From: Theristus sp. LFF4_11
Taxonomy: Eukaryota > Nematoda > Chromadorea > Monhysterida > Xyalidae
Direction of reading: 5' to 3'
Length of the DNA: 22,342 bases
Assembly (NCBI GenBank): GCA_030248135.1
Contig: JASANC010001353.1
Span: 1 to 22,342, forward strand
The first letter of the stretch is position 1. The number at the start of each line of letters is the position of its first letter. Under the pieces are notes generated by a model. It was not told the origin of the DNA. It made no database searches and worked only from the letters and a program-made list of their open reading frames with translations. A program made the translations under genes and the position numbers. Below, piece by piece: positions 1 to 9,500 of the stretch.

Positions 1-660
1 GTCAGTTGCAAAATATAAAAACGGATTCAAGTACAGCGGTTGTAAAGCTATTATAAAATAGCATTTTAAATAAAATCCACGCATAAAATTAAAACACTAA
101 AACAAAAAACACTGAAAAACGCAAAAAACATGTTTTGCCCATTTTTAAAGCAAAAAAATGCCCGGGGCAAAAATCTAAGTTCAGATTCAAATTCAACGAC
201 CCCGAAAACCCCCCTGTAGAACAAAAAATGAAAATCAAAAAATTGTGTTTATGAGCTCAAAAACATGTTTTACAAAAATAGCAAAATTTTTCAAAAAAAG
301 TAATTTTGCGAAGCTTACCACGGAAAATAGGAAAAAGTCCCTTTATGTAGTGTACGTGTAAGTGAAAGAGCTCCGCGAGATCTTCAAAACGCACACTATT
401 TCAAGCCCTAGCTTGTTTGCACCAATGTTGAAAATGCTGGTTGAAAATGGTATACTTTGCGAAAAATGGAAAAAAATCGAGGGTTTTTTGACTTATAAGC
501 CCTAAAAGTGTTGCAAATAGGGGGAATCAGGGTATCGTTGCTAAGTGAAAATGAAGCGCCTTGTTGAGTTGTACAACCCCCTACCCTTAGTTAGAATATG
601 ATTCCATGGCCCGCTAGACCCCCCCCCACTTATTCGTGCAATCTGCGTTAAAAACCCCTC
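1..660. other. AT-rich spacer without recognised gene
   Basis: This stretch is AT-rich with many short A and T runs. It holds no convincing exon, RNA gene or terminal inverted repeat. The only long open frame (minus strand, about 541-723) overlaps the start of the next transposon and has no protein-like composition. Confidence 0.5.
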
Positions 661-816
661 TAAAGGCCCGTTTAGCCGTCCGGACGTTGACGCACGTCGC
701 CGTACAGACAGACACGGACGCATAAACGATGACGTGAGATGAAGTGACGTGCCGCATGGTTTTAGAATTTTTGCTCGTTTATGTCCCTGTACGGCGACGT
801 GCGTCGACGTTCAGAC

Positions 817-1140
817 TAGAGATGTAAGGGTCAAAAAAATTTCTTTTTAAATTTTTTTTTAAAAAAAAGTAAAAAAAATAAGCATTTTTTTTATTTTTTT
901 ATTAAATAAATTATTAATTAATAATAATTTAATTATAATAATAATAATTAATAATTTATTAAAAACCAAGTCTGAAATTTTCACCCTCCTCCCATATGAG
1001 TGGGGGTCATATGGTAAGTCGGTGGCTCCTCAGATGGTGATATTCGGACTCCCTGAAAAATTCTGAACAACTTTCATTTAAAAAAAATTAAAAAATTTTT
1101 TTTTAAAGAAAATAGAAATTTTTTTTTCTTGACATCTCTA
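817..1140. mobile_element. hAT-type MITE, 324 bp, nested
   Basis: The element starts TAGAGATGT and ends ACATCTCTA apart from one extra base inside the match (GACATCTCTA). It is flanked on both sides by the identical 8-bp direct repeat GTTCAGAC (809-816 and 1141-1148). An 8-bp duplication and a TAGNGATG-like terminus are hallmarks of the hAT superfamily. The interior is almost pure A/T, with a central block at about 970-1070. The undisturbed target is preserved elsewhere in the window: the complement of 2100-2174 reads straight across the junction with a single GTTCAGAC (2145-2152). Confidence 0.85.
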
Positions 1141-1509
1141 GTTCAGACAGATACAGACGCATAAACGATGACGTGACGTGCCGTGACGTGACGTTGTATT
1201 TTAGATTCTGCTCTAAAAAGCCGTACGTCACCAAGCAAAATTCAATAAAGTTATGTGCCAAATTGAAATTGAATATTTGCGACAACAACCAATTTTGACT
1301 GGAGAACTGGAGATTGCAACTCAAATTCGAAACAACCCACAGATTCAAGTCTTGAAATTTCGTCTTTCGCTCAAGTCTTTCCAGCAGTTCATTCAATGCA
1401 GAGCAGAAGAACAGGCGAAAACACATTGCGTTTTCCAACAGTGCGCGTGCACAAATAGTTTGCTGCAGCTGCACAATTGATATGGACTATACAGCCAGCG
1501 GCAATCATG

Positions 1510-1570
1510 GCAGCATGGCGCAGTGGTTAGTTAATGGTTCGACTCGCAGACTGTGCAGATGAAAATTTTC
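1510..1570 (+). repeat. possible truncated tRNA-derived SINE head
   Basis: The segment contains GGCGCAGTGGTTAG, a good match to a Pol III A box, followed by a sequence resembling a tRNA anticodon arm. The T arm and a correctly spaced B box are missing, so it is not a functional tRNA. It may be a truncated SINE head. No poly(A) or simple-repeat tail was found. Confidence 0.3.
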
Positions 1571-1689
1571 ACCTTTTTTGCCGCACGACAAATTCTTTGG
1601 TGTTCCGTGGATTGCTATGATTTCAAAACAAAGTCACTCACAAATTTGCATTCAGCACTTCAGGCTCTGTATTTTTTGTTGTGAATAGC

Positions 1690-1837
1690 CAGAGAATCAG
1701 CTAATTGGTTGGTGATTTTGATGCATACATTTTGTCCAAACCAATCTCATCCTCCCCACAGCAATGCCTGCACAGAAAGCATGCATCACGTGACTACCAA
1801 CCAATCAGCTGATTCCCTATAATTTGGAGTTCGACTG
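1690..1837. mobile_element. degenerate copy of the CAGTCGAACTC MITE family
   Basis: The right end is GGAGTTCGACTG. The preceding part (about 1759-1837) matches the complement of the left half of the intact copy at 15596-15748, including CAATGCCTGCACAGAAAGCATGC and a CACGTG palindrome. The left terminus is not recognisable. It lies inside the larger element 664-2415. Confidence 0.55.
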
Positions 1838-2090
1838 TGGAGTTCATGTGATGGCTGAAACTCACTGAATTGGTGAATTCACTGAATAAAAGCTAAACTG
1901 CTAACATTTTTGTTTGAGAATACAGAAAATAATCAGAATAATATTGTGGGACTGCGCTGCCGCGCGTCCCACGAAAAATGTCTTATTTCAGGACGATAGT
2001 GAGTGAGCATGTGCTCACAATGAAGAACAACAAAAGTAAACAAAATTGATAAAATCGAACTTTGACGCACGACTTTTTAGGGGAGAACCT

Positions 2091-2345
2091 AAAACCATCC
2101 GGCACGTCACGGCACATCACGTCATCGTTTATGCGTCCGTATCTGTCTGAACGTCGACGCACGTCGCCGTACAGGAGCATAAACGAGAGCGTGTTCTAAA
2201 ACCATCCGGCACGTCACGGCACGTCACGTCATCGTTTATGCGTCCGTATCTGTCTGAATGTCGACGTACGTCGCCGTACAGGGGCATAAACGAGCGCGAG
2301 TTCTAAAACAAAACGTGACGTGCCGTGACGTGCCGGATTGCTGTT
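2091..2345. repeat. 107-bp tandem subrepeats inside the 664-2415 element
   Basis: The block beginning AAAACCATCCGGCACGTCAC occurs at 2091 and again at 2198, exactly 107 bp apart. A third partial, partly inverted unit follows to about 2345. Inverted relatives of the same unit occur at about 670-816 and 1141-1200. Such subterminal repeats are common in non-autonomous DNA transposons and may be transposase-binding sites, which is inference. Confidence 0.75.
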
Positions 2346-2415
2346 TTTTGCAGCATAAACGAGGTTTGACGTGACGTGCCGTGCCGGATGCAAATACGGA
2401 CGGCTAAACAGGCCT

Positions 2416-3095
2416 TAAACGTCACTATTAATTATCCCCAGCTCAAGTGAAAGACAGCTTACCTGAAGTGTGCTGCTTTGGTGTGTGTAAATGGCTCACT
2501 GGACTGCCAACCGATCCGAGCTGCTGTGTGTGATGACCGGTGGACGACGTTGGGTTTTTTTTACTTTTTACTTTACTTTTACTCAATTAAAACGACGACG
2601 ACTTTTATTAAAACAACTTTACTTTTATTAAAACGACGACGAAAGACGATAGAAATAAAGAGGGACAAAATGGCACGAACGGCACATGCTGAACTCATAA
2701 AACACAGCACTTTTATAATGTACGAGAACGAACCAAGGAAAAATAGCTTAACAAAGATTTAAGAAAAGCGTTGAGCATCTAGGAAAAAAGTAGATGAGCA
2801 TTGGAAGTTAGGCGCTCTGTCACAAGCAGCTCACCGTAAACCCGGCTTTGTGTGAGAGTGCAGACACGAAGGCTAAAGTAGGACATTACATACCGTTACC
2901 GGCTTGAAATTCGATCAGTTGTGTTGTGATGACGACGCCACACGACACGACACGAAACAGCAACCAAACAAAGATGGGCTTGCAGACGGTGCAGCGCGAA
3001 CGCTCAGAATTCATAATGTGAGGCGAAGTGTCACTTTGGATGCATCGGAAATTTTAGTCCAAGTTTTGCGACGCTCAAAAACTTTTTTTACATTC
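2416..3095 (+). repeat. dispersed repeat, inverted relative of 7965-8200
   Basis: Two parts of this stretch (about 2414-2452 and 2885-3090) match the complement of about 7980-8210, at clearly lower than full identity. About 430 bp (roughly 2453-2884) is present here but absent from the other copy. The 104-bp core at 2949-3052 aligns without gaps and keeps an open frame in both copies. It ends at the TA where the element 3098-3858 inserted. Its family is unknown. Confidence 0.6.
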
Positions 3096-3097
3096 TA

Positions 3098-3858
3098 CAG
3101 TCTATCACGCTAATATATGCAACTCGCTGATTGGTCGGCTCCTCACGCTCCGCACCCTGGGAACGGGATTCAGAAAATATCATGTTTTTTTGTTGTTCAG
3201 CGGTTTGTTTTCATTTTTTTCCATGCCGAAAAAATTCTAAATCAAAAACTACAAAATTCCAAACGTTTGAATTGGTAAAAAATTAGTAAACTGAAGTTTT
3301 TTTGGTTGATTGACGGCGACGACGTCGTCGAGAATTTTTGCTTTCAAACGTACCGCTGGCCGCTGCTGCGTGTTCAAAACAAATTTAAAACAAACAAACA
3401 AAATAACAAAGCTTGCTTCCAACGATTTCGACGGTTTTCATCCCGCTTTTAACAATTGATTCATTGGGTGCGCCATGTCCATTCATTGTTGTTCAAAGAT
3501 TGTTCACATTGTCAATAAATACTGTCACCTGCTGCGTTCTTCTTCTCTGTGCTTCGGACACACAGTAGCGGCCAGCGGCGGCACGCTCTTTTCATGCCTA
3601 AAGGCAAAAACTAAACCAAAAACCATAGACGACGTCGTCGCAGTCAATCAACCAAAAAAGACATTTTTTTGACATTGTGACCAATGCAAATTTTTGGAAT
3701 TTGGTAGTTTTTTATTTAGAATGTTTTTTCGGCATGAAAACAACAAAAACAAACCGCTGAACAACAAAAAACATGATTTTTTCTGAATCCCGTTCCCAGG
3801 GTGCGGAGCGTGAGGAGCCGACCAATCAGCGAGTTGCATATATTAGCGTGATAGACTG
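3098..3858. mobile_element. long-inverted-repeat MITE with TA target duplication
   Basis: The arms 3098-3330 and about 3626-3858 are inverted copies of about 233 bp with high similarity, beginning CAGTCTATCACGC. Both ends are flanked by TA (3096-3097 and 3859-3860), as expected for Tc1/mariner-type integration. Each arm ends internally at the palindrome GACGACGTCGTC. The roughly 295-bp centre carries no transposase. The subterminal block CTAATATATGCAAC followed by GCTGATTGGT is shared with the element at 21028-21516, so this is a multi-copy family. Confidence 0.85.
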
Positions 3859-3860
3859 TA

Positions 3861-4195
3861 AAAGTTGATCAAGCCAAGCCAAACAGGTCAAAAAGTCACG
3901 ACACGAACGAGCACCGAGATCAATCGGATGACGAGACGAGACGATGAGTCATCGAGCGGTTTCGAGCGGTTTTTCAGTTTGCAGCCAATCCGCCCATGCT
4001 TCCTCATCTCAATCCGAACTCCCCGTCCCCGGGCCTGGAAGAATTTTCTGAAGTTTGTTACTTTGAATTGAAGAAGAAGGTTGACTGTTGGGCGGGCTGT
4101 TGACAGCCAATTCCAAACTGCGATATAAAAGCGTAAATTAATTGAAACAATTCACGCTTCGCTGGAAATTTTGTTTTGTTTAAACATGTAGGCCA
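3861..4195. other. spacer with no recognised feature
   Basis: No exon, RNA gene or repeat could be supported here. The stretch lies between the long-inverted-repeat element and the G/C-run cluster. Confidence 0.4.
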
Positions 4196-4203
4196 ACCAA
4201 ATT

Positions 4204-4757
4204 TTGGGGGGGTCTCCGCCAGACAAAATTTCATGGGGGGGGGGGGGGGGGTGTCGGCCAAATTTTCGAGGGGGGGGGGGCCCGGGGGGGGGGGGGGTGC
4301 CCGGTTTTAGGGGGTGGCACGGTGCCCCCCCCCCCCCCCCACCCGACGGTCTCTGGTGCTCTGGGGGGGGGGGGTGTACCCCCCCCACAAAGTTTGGGGG
4401 GTCTCCGCCAGACAAAATTTCATGGGGGTGGGGGGGTGTGGGCCAAATTGTGGCGGGGGGGGGTCCGATGGGGGGGGGGGGGGGGGCCCGGTTTTAGGGG
4501 GGGTGGCACGGTGCCCCCCCACCCCCCACCCGACGGTCTCTGGTGCTCTGGGGGGGGGTGTACCCCCCCACCCAGTACCGAAGGCGAAAGCAAATTTTCG
4601 AGGGGGGGGGGGTGTCGTCACGTGGGGGGGTGCCGAAAATTTTTCAGTGGGGGGGTGTCAGTCATGGTACAGTGACACCCCCCCAGGCGTGGGCCATGGG
4701 GGGTGCACTATTGTAGAAAATTTTCTGGGGGGTGCACACCCCCCACCCCACCCATGA
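4204..4757. repeat. G-run/C-run tandem repeat, about 188-bp unit
   Basis: Two tandem units contain TCCGCCAGACAAAATTTCATGG (at about 4215 and 4404), CCCGGTTTTAGGG and CCCGACGGTCTCTGGTGCTCTGG (at about 4342 and 4529). Between these constant words lie runs of 7 to 18 G or C. A degenerate third part continues to about 4757. Both strands have strong G-quadruplex potential, and G blocks facing C blocks could also form hairpins. The apparent ORFs here are glycine/proline artefacts of the runs. Confidence 0.85.
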
Positions 4758-4820
4758 GATTTTTTCGCTTAAATTTTGAAGGAAAAACGCTAAATTTTGC
4801 TGCAAAATCTTTGAAATTAC

Positions 4821-4970
4821 AATGAAGAATGTCAAGTTATCATATATTTAGCTTATATTATGGAGTTTAAAGACAAAAAATCATGATTTTTGAGCGAAAA
4901 TTCATGATTTTTGGGTGGTCCGAGAAAATTTTTGGGGGGTGTCACTGTTACTTAGGTCCATCTAGGGGGG
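4821..4970 (+). repeat. 150-bp direct repeat, copy 1
   Basis: The stretch from AATGAAGAATGTCAAGTTATC to CTTAGGTCCAT recurs at 5405-5550 with a modest number of changes. Each copy is followed directly by a long G run. Confidence 0.8.
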
Positions 4971-5190
4971 GGGGTGGGGGGGTGTCTAGCAAATTTCGAG
5001 GGGGGGGTGTGGATGATCCAGTGTCAGGTTTTGGGGGGTGGGTGTCGCGTGTACCCCCCCCCCCCCACCCCCCCCACGGGGTGGGCTCGGGTGCTCGGGG
5101 GGGGTTGTACCCCCCCCCCACCCCCCCTCGTCTTCGGTACTGCCCCCACCCCCCCTCGCCCACGGTACTGGGGTGGGGGGGGGGGGTCAC
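4965..5190. repeat. G-run/C-run repeat, diverged unit
   Basis: This block resembles the 4204-4575 units (CAAATTTCGAGGG, GTCAGGTTTTGGGG, GGTGCTCGGGG), again with long G runs followed by long C runs. It suggests repeated duplication of the same module. Confidence 0.75.
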
Positions 5191-5193
5191 GCG

Positions 5194-5387
5194 TAGGGTT
5201 GTTAAACAAAAATGAATTTTTTAAAGTGATTAAAAAAAACAAAAATGCCGATTTTTTTTATTCGAAAAATTATCCTCTAATATGCTCTGAAAACCTCAAT
5301 TTTGACACAATTTTTCGAAAGTTCAACAAATTTTTTTTTTGATTATACCTCGTAAAACCTTTAGCAGTCGATTTTGGACCGTTTTAC
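5194..5387 (+). mobile_element. 5' fragment of the TAGGGTTGTT hAT-like element
   Basis: It begins TAGGGTTGTTAAACAAAAATG and matches 7764-7941 along its length, including CTCTAATATGCTCTGAAAACC and GTCGATTTTGGACCGTTTT. The right end of the full element (8280-8410) is absent, so this is a truncated copy. It lies between the two copies of the 150-bp direct repeat. Confidence 0.7.
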
Positions 5388-5404
5388 CGATGTACCCATT
5401 TTAC

Positions 5405-5550
5405 AATAAAGAATGTCAAGTTATCATATATTCAGCTTATATTATCGACTTTAGAGACAAAAAATCGTGATTTTTGAGCAAAAAAATTATGATTTTTGGA
5501 TGGTCCGAGAAAATTTTTGGGGGTGTTACTGTAACTTAGGTCCATGTGAG
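5405..5550 (+). repeat. 150-bp direct repeat, copy 2
   Basis: This is the second copy of 4821-4970, displaced by about 584 bp, and is also followed by a G run (5549-5559 and onward to about 5590). The repeated module was probably duplicated together with its G-rich flank. Confidence 0.8.
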
Positions 5551-5619
5551 GGGGGGGGGTGGGTCATAGTTGTTCTAGGGGGGGGCCTGGGGGGGCCGCC
5601 CCCCCCAAAAAATTTTTGA

Positions 5620-6571
5620 ATCTATCTCTATCAGACAGGTTTTTTCGGCTCAGCTATTATCTATCTAAAAAAAATTCTCAGCCAGCTATCTATCTAAAAA
5701 AATTTGTCTTCGAAGATATAAAATGAGTTAATTTTTGACCAAAATTGACCATTTTTGCTCGTAATTCTTGAAAATTTCGCTAATTTTAGATAAAATACGC
5801 GTTATACTTGATTTTTAGTGTATTTTTTGCATTATTTTGCCCGACAACTCGCAGACGGCCTTGGTCAAACGACCGAAGGCAACGCCGACCGACGAGGAGC
5901 GACGTTCAGTCGGAGGGCTTCTGTTCAGTGAAGCGACATTCATAAAGCAGTAATTTGTGACGCACAGCTGTGCTTCATGAATGCCGCTTAATTATTATAT
6001 GCAGTAGACGTTCTGAGTGTATGGAATAGCGGCCATCGACATGTCTTCAGATTTTCTGTGAAAATCTGCTTTCTTTTTTCGCGTCATGTCTTCTTGCAAT
6101 TTGACTCACAAGCTTCATGCGCGCTTGTTGTTCAACAAGTGTATGCGCTTCTACACCATATTTTGTCTTTATATCTACTTTGGTCACTGTCGGTGCCGCC
6201 ATATAAATATACTTTTTATTGTTATCTTGTTTTATTTTTTATGTTACAATGAAGTTTTTTCCTGAAAAACTTCACGCCTCCGCCCGCGACATCTGCCAAG
6301 ACAGTGCAATGCATTTATAACCTCGAACAGGCAGGTAAAATTTGGGGTATCAAAAAATTAGAAACGCATAAATCTTGCGCACTGTTCAATTCGTAACAGC
6401 TGTCATGTTTTCGACCGCGGATTACGCGTTGGTGTGACAGCCGGCCAGGACATCAGAAGCAGTCACACAGTTGTGATCGCGACTGGAATTTGTATAATGG
6501 CACATGAGTTCGACAAAAAGGTATTGTCATTTTGTCGTTTATTGTTTCTGTAACACACAAATGAAAACTAG
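5620..6571. other. spacer and putative upstream region of the PAN-like gene
   Basis: Apart from a short TATCTATC-rich patch (5640-5705), which resembles the sequence next to the MITE at 18576, nothing specific is recognised. No defined promoter element could be assigned. A short ATG frame at 6497 runs into a GT after eight codons and could be an upstream leader, but this is unsupported. Confidence 0.35.
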
Positions 6572-9500
6572 ATGAAAATGAAATCTGCTATAGTCAGTCT
6601 GCTTCTAATTTCCGGCTGTATTTCCGACATTCACTGTTCGTGTGACGTTACAGGTTTGCGAAAACACCGTTATTCCTCAATGCTGATCAGTTCTGAAAAA
6701 ATGTCCATCCCCATCCTGAAATACAACTCGCGTTGTTTGCAGCCACCGTGAAGCCAACCATTGAATTTGAGCGACTACGACAGAATTTTGTGACAGATGA
6801 CGCAGAACTGTTGATCAATGACGAAGAAGATCAAATCATGGAGCAGCAGCAGACGGTGGCCGACTGCGAACAATGGTGCAGACAAAGTCAACGGTGCCGG
6901 TAATGCAGTTGGCTTGCAGGAGGTGCCATGAAGGATATGTCAGCGCACAGCCCAAAAGGAAACATTTGTGCGGTGCGGGGTCAACTCCGGCTCACGCATT
7001 TCCGGCACACACATTAGCGTCTCAACATTGCCGGCCCACCCATTACCGGCCCAGTCATTACCGGCCCACCCATTAGCGACCCGACCTGCGCGTCCCATCT
7101 ATTACTGGCCCAGCACCGGCCCACCCATTAGCTCTTCTTACCTGTTTTTCATCACGGACATGAAAATAAAATTGAATCACACCCTAAACTGGCAAATGTA
7201 CTTTTGCGGCCCAAGAGATTGCGGCCTGGACGATTGCGGCCGAAGCGTAGCGGCCTGAAGGATTGCGGCCTGGACGATTGCGGCCGAAGCATAGCGGCCT
7301 GGACGACAGCGGCCTGGACGATAGCGGCCTGAACGATAGCGGCCTGGGACGATTGCGGCCTGGGACGATTGCGGCCTGGGACGATTGCGGCCCGGGACGA
7401 TTGCGGCCTGGGACGATTGCGGCCCGCAAAGTTTTCACGCTTTGTCACCTTTCCAGGTCAATTTCTATCTGTCTAGAAAATTTGCTCCAGCCATCTATAT
7501 CGCCTCCCCCCAACACCCCTGCTCTGGAACAACAATGGTTTAAGCCATCGTCGTCATCGTGTCTGCTGCGTTTGCGTCGAATCGATCGTTGATATTTGCG
7601 CCAATATTTGCTCCGCTGTTAGCAATAAAATAAATTGAATTGAATGGAAATTGAACTGAAATGGAATTGAATTGAAATGAATTGTTGTTGTTTGTTGTCC
7701 GAATTATGTTTGAAAATCCAAGATTCTGGGGGTTTGATTTGAAACAAATGCTGTGGGTGGGGTTAAGGTTGTTAAACAAAAATCGAAATTTTTCATGTGA
7801 TTAAAAAATGCCGATTAAAAAAATTCGAAATTTTTCCTCTAATATGCTCTGAAAACCTTAATTTTGGCACAATTTGAAAGTTCAACAATTTTTTTGATAT
7901 TACCTCGTAAAACCGTCAGTAGTCGATTTTGGACCGTTTTGTCGACTGATTTTAGGCTTCGACAACTTCGTCGATGAGTTTGAGCGTTCCACAGCTTTTG
8001 GCTTACATTTCCGATGCAGATAAGGTGACAATTCGCCTTGCAATCTGATTTCTGAGCGTCCGAGCTGCTCCGTTTGCAAGCGCCACGTTGTCTGGTTGCT
8101 GTTTCGTGTCCTGTCGTCGCGCCATCATCAGAATTGATCGAATTTCAACCCGGTATGTGTGTTTTCACTTGAGCTGGAGACAATTAGTGACGTTTTGGGG
8201 GTCAAAACACAAGAAGAGGCATGGTAACGCTTTGGAAAAGGGGTAAATGAGGTCACCTAAACAAAATCTGAAAAGTTTTCGGGAGTCATTCGGGAGGCGC
8301 TTGCACATCAAATGTGGCTCTTCGAACTCCCTGGTTGATTCAGCACAACTTCAATTTCTAATTTTTTTTCAATTAAAAAATGACGATTTTTGTTTTTTTC
8401 AACAACCCTAGGTGAGGTCTCTGCCTGAGGACTCGAGACAAAAAAAGATTTTTAGATATCTAGATATTTTCCTAAGAAAGTACAGTTTTTTTTTAAATTT
8501 TAATGGGACTTTTTTGTTGGTTTAATTTTAAGTAATTAATTGGTAGTTTAAAACTTTAATAACCAATTAAACAAAAAAGGCTCAGATGAAATATAGCTCT
8601 GCTCGGCGACAAGGAAAGTTGAGCATGGAAGATTTCGATTTGGGGTTCTAAGAAAAACATAATTACTAATCAATAAACAAAAAACAACTTTTTTGAAAAA
8701 AATATTGAAAACTCGTGTGCGAGAATAACATAACCAGTTGCGTGCGACAAAGACAATGACAACGCTTTAAAATTTCGTGGGCCGCAATCGTCCCAGGCCG
8801 CAATTGTCCCAGGCCGCAATCGTCCCGGGCCGCAATCGTCCCGGGCCGCAATCGTCCCGGGCCGCAATCGTCCCAGGCAGCAATCCTTCAGGTCGCAATC
8901 CTTCAGGCCGCAATCGTCCTAGGCCGCAATCCTTCCGGCCGCAATCCTTCAGGCCGCAATGCTTCGGCCGCTATCTAATGGGCCGCAATCGAACGCACGC
9001 CCCCTAAACTGTACTCCATGTTCATTGATATGTTTTCAACAACATTCGAATATCGAGAATTAGAATTAAAATCAGAATTAGAATTTCTTTAATCATTCAA
9101 GTTTTATCCTTTTTTTATTTTGCTTTTTTGCGGCGCATGCCTGCATTTGATTCAAAGACTGTCATTTTTATGCCGTCGTTTTTGTGCTTTCTGTGTTCCT
9201 TCCATCACACAACAATGCTGCCATGATATTCTGAACGTGTTTATCGGGTCCCGACGGTTCGACACATGATTTTTTTACACAGGCTTGCGAAGCCTTTGGA
9301 GAACCTACAAATCTTTGTTGCATATTTCTTATGCTCCTGGGCAACAAAATTTTGTTGGCATCCAGGCTTCGTAAGCCTATGTGAGACAGTCTTGTCGACG
9401 CCCAATTTAAACTGCACGGAAACAAAAACTGAACTTGCCAGATAAGTAGCAAAAAACATAAACAGTTAGCAAAACAAACACTCGAAACAGACAGTACGCG

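Larger units (their letters stand above)
664..2415. mobile_element. PIF/Harbinger-like non-autonomous DNA transposon with nested insertions
   Basis: The ends form an inverted repeat. The left end reads AGGCCCGTTTAGCCGTCCG and the right end is its complement with one change, at 2397-2415. Both ends are flanked by TAA (661-663 and 2416-2418), the 3-bp TWA duplication known for PIF/Harbinger elements. The interior is built from repeated and inverted blocks sharing motifs such as CGTTTATGCGTCCGTATC and GACGTGCCG. Two of these are tandem units with a 107-bp period (from 2091 and 2198). No transposase is visible, so the element is non-autonomous. A hAT MITE (817-1140) and a degenerate MITE (about 1690-1837) lie within it. 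The family call is inference from TIR and TSD; the inverted termini are seen directly. Confidence 0.65.

Noticed and set aside
1510..1570. Functional tRNA gene
   Set aside because: It has an A box but no T arm or correctly spaced B box, and the cloverleaf cannot be completed.
4058..5342. Many overlapping Gly/Pro-rich open frames on both strands
   Set aside because: They are translations of G and C homopolymer runs. They have no domains and no splice context, and frames in all directions are equally open.
7152..7448. Minus-strand and plus-strand frames of repeated R-P-Q-S or G-L-D-D-S peptides
   Set aside because: The 15-16-bp minisatellite keeps frames open by chance; these peptides simply reflect the repeat unit.
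7205..8991. CRISPR-like array
   Set aside because: The units are contiguous 15-16-bp tandem repeats without unique spacers, and the setting is a eukaryotic intron.
9168..9459. Minus-strand ORFs of 72 and 94 codons
   Set aside because: They overlap in different frames, lie in the inferred intron, and show no domain or splice evidence.
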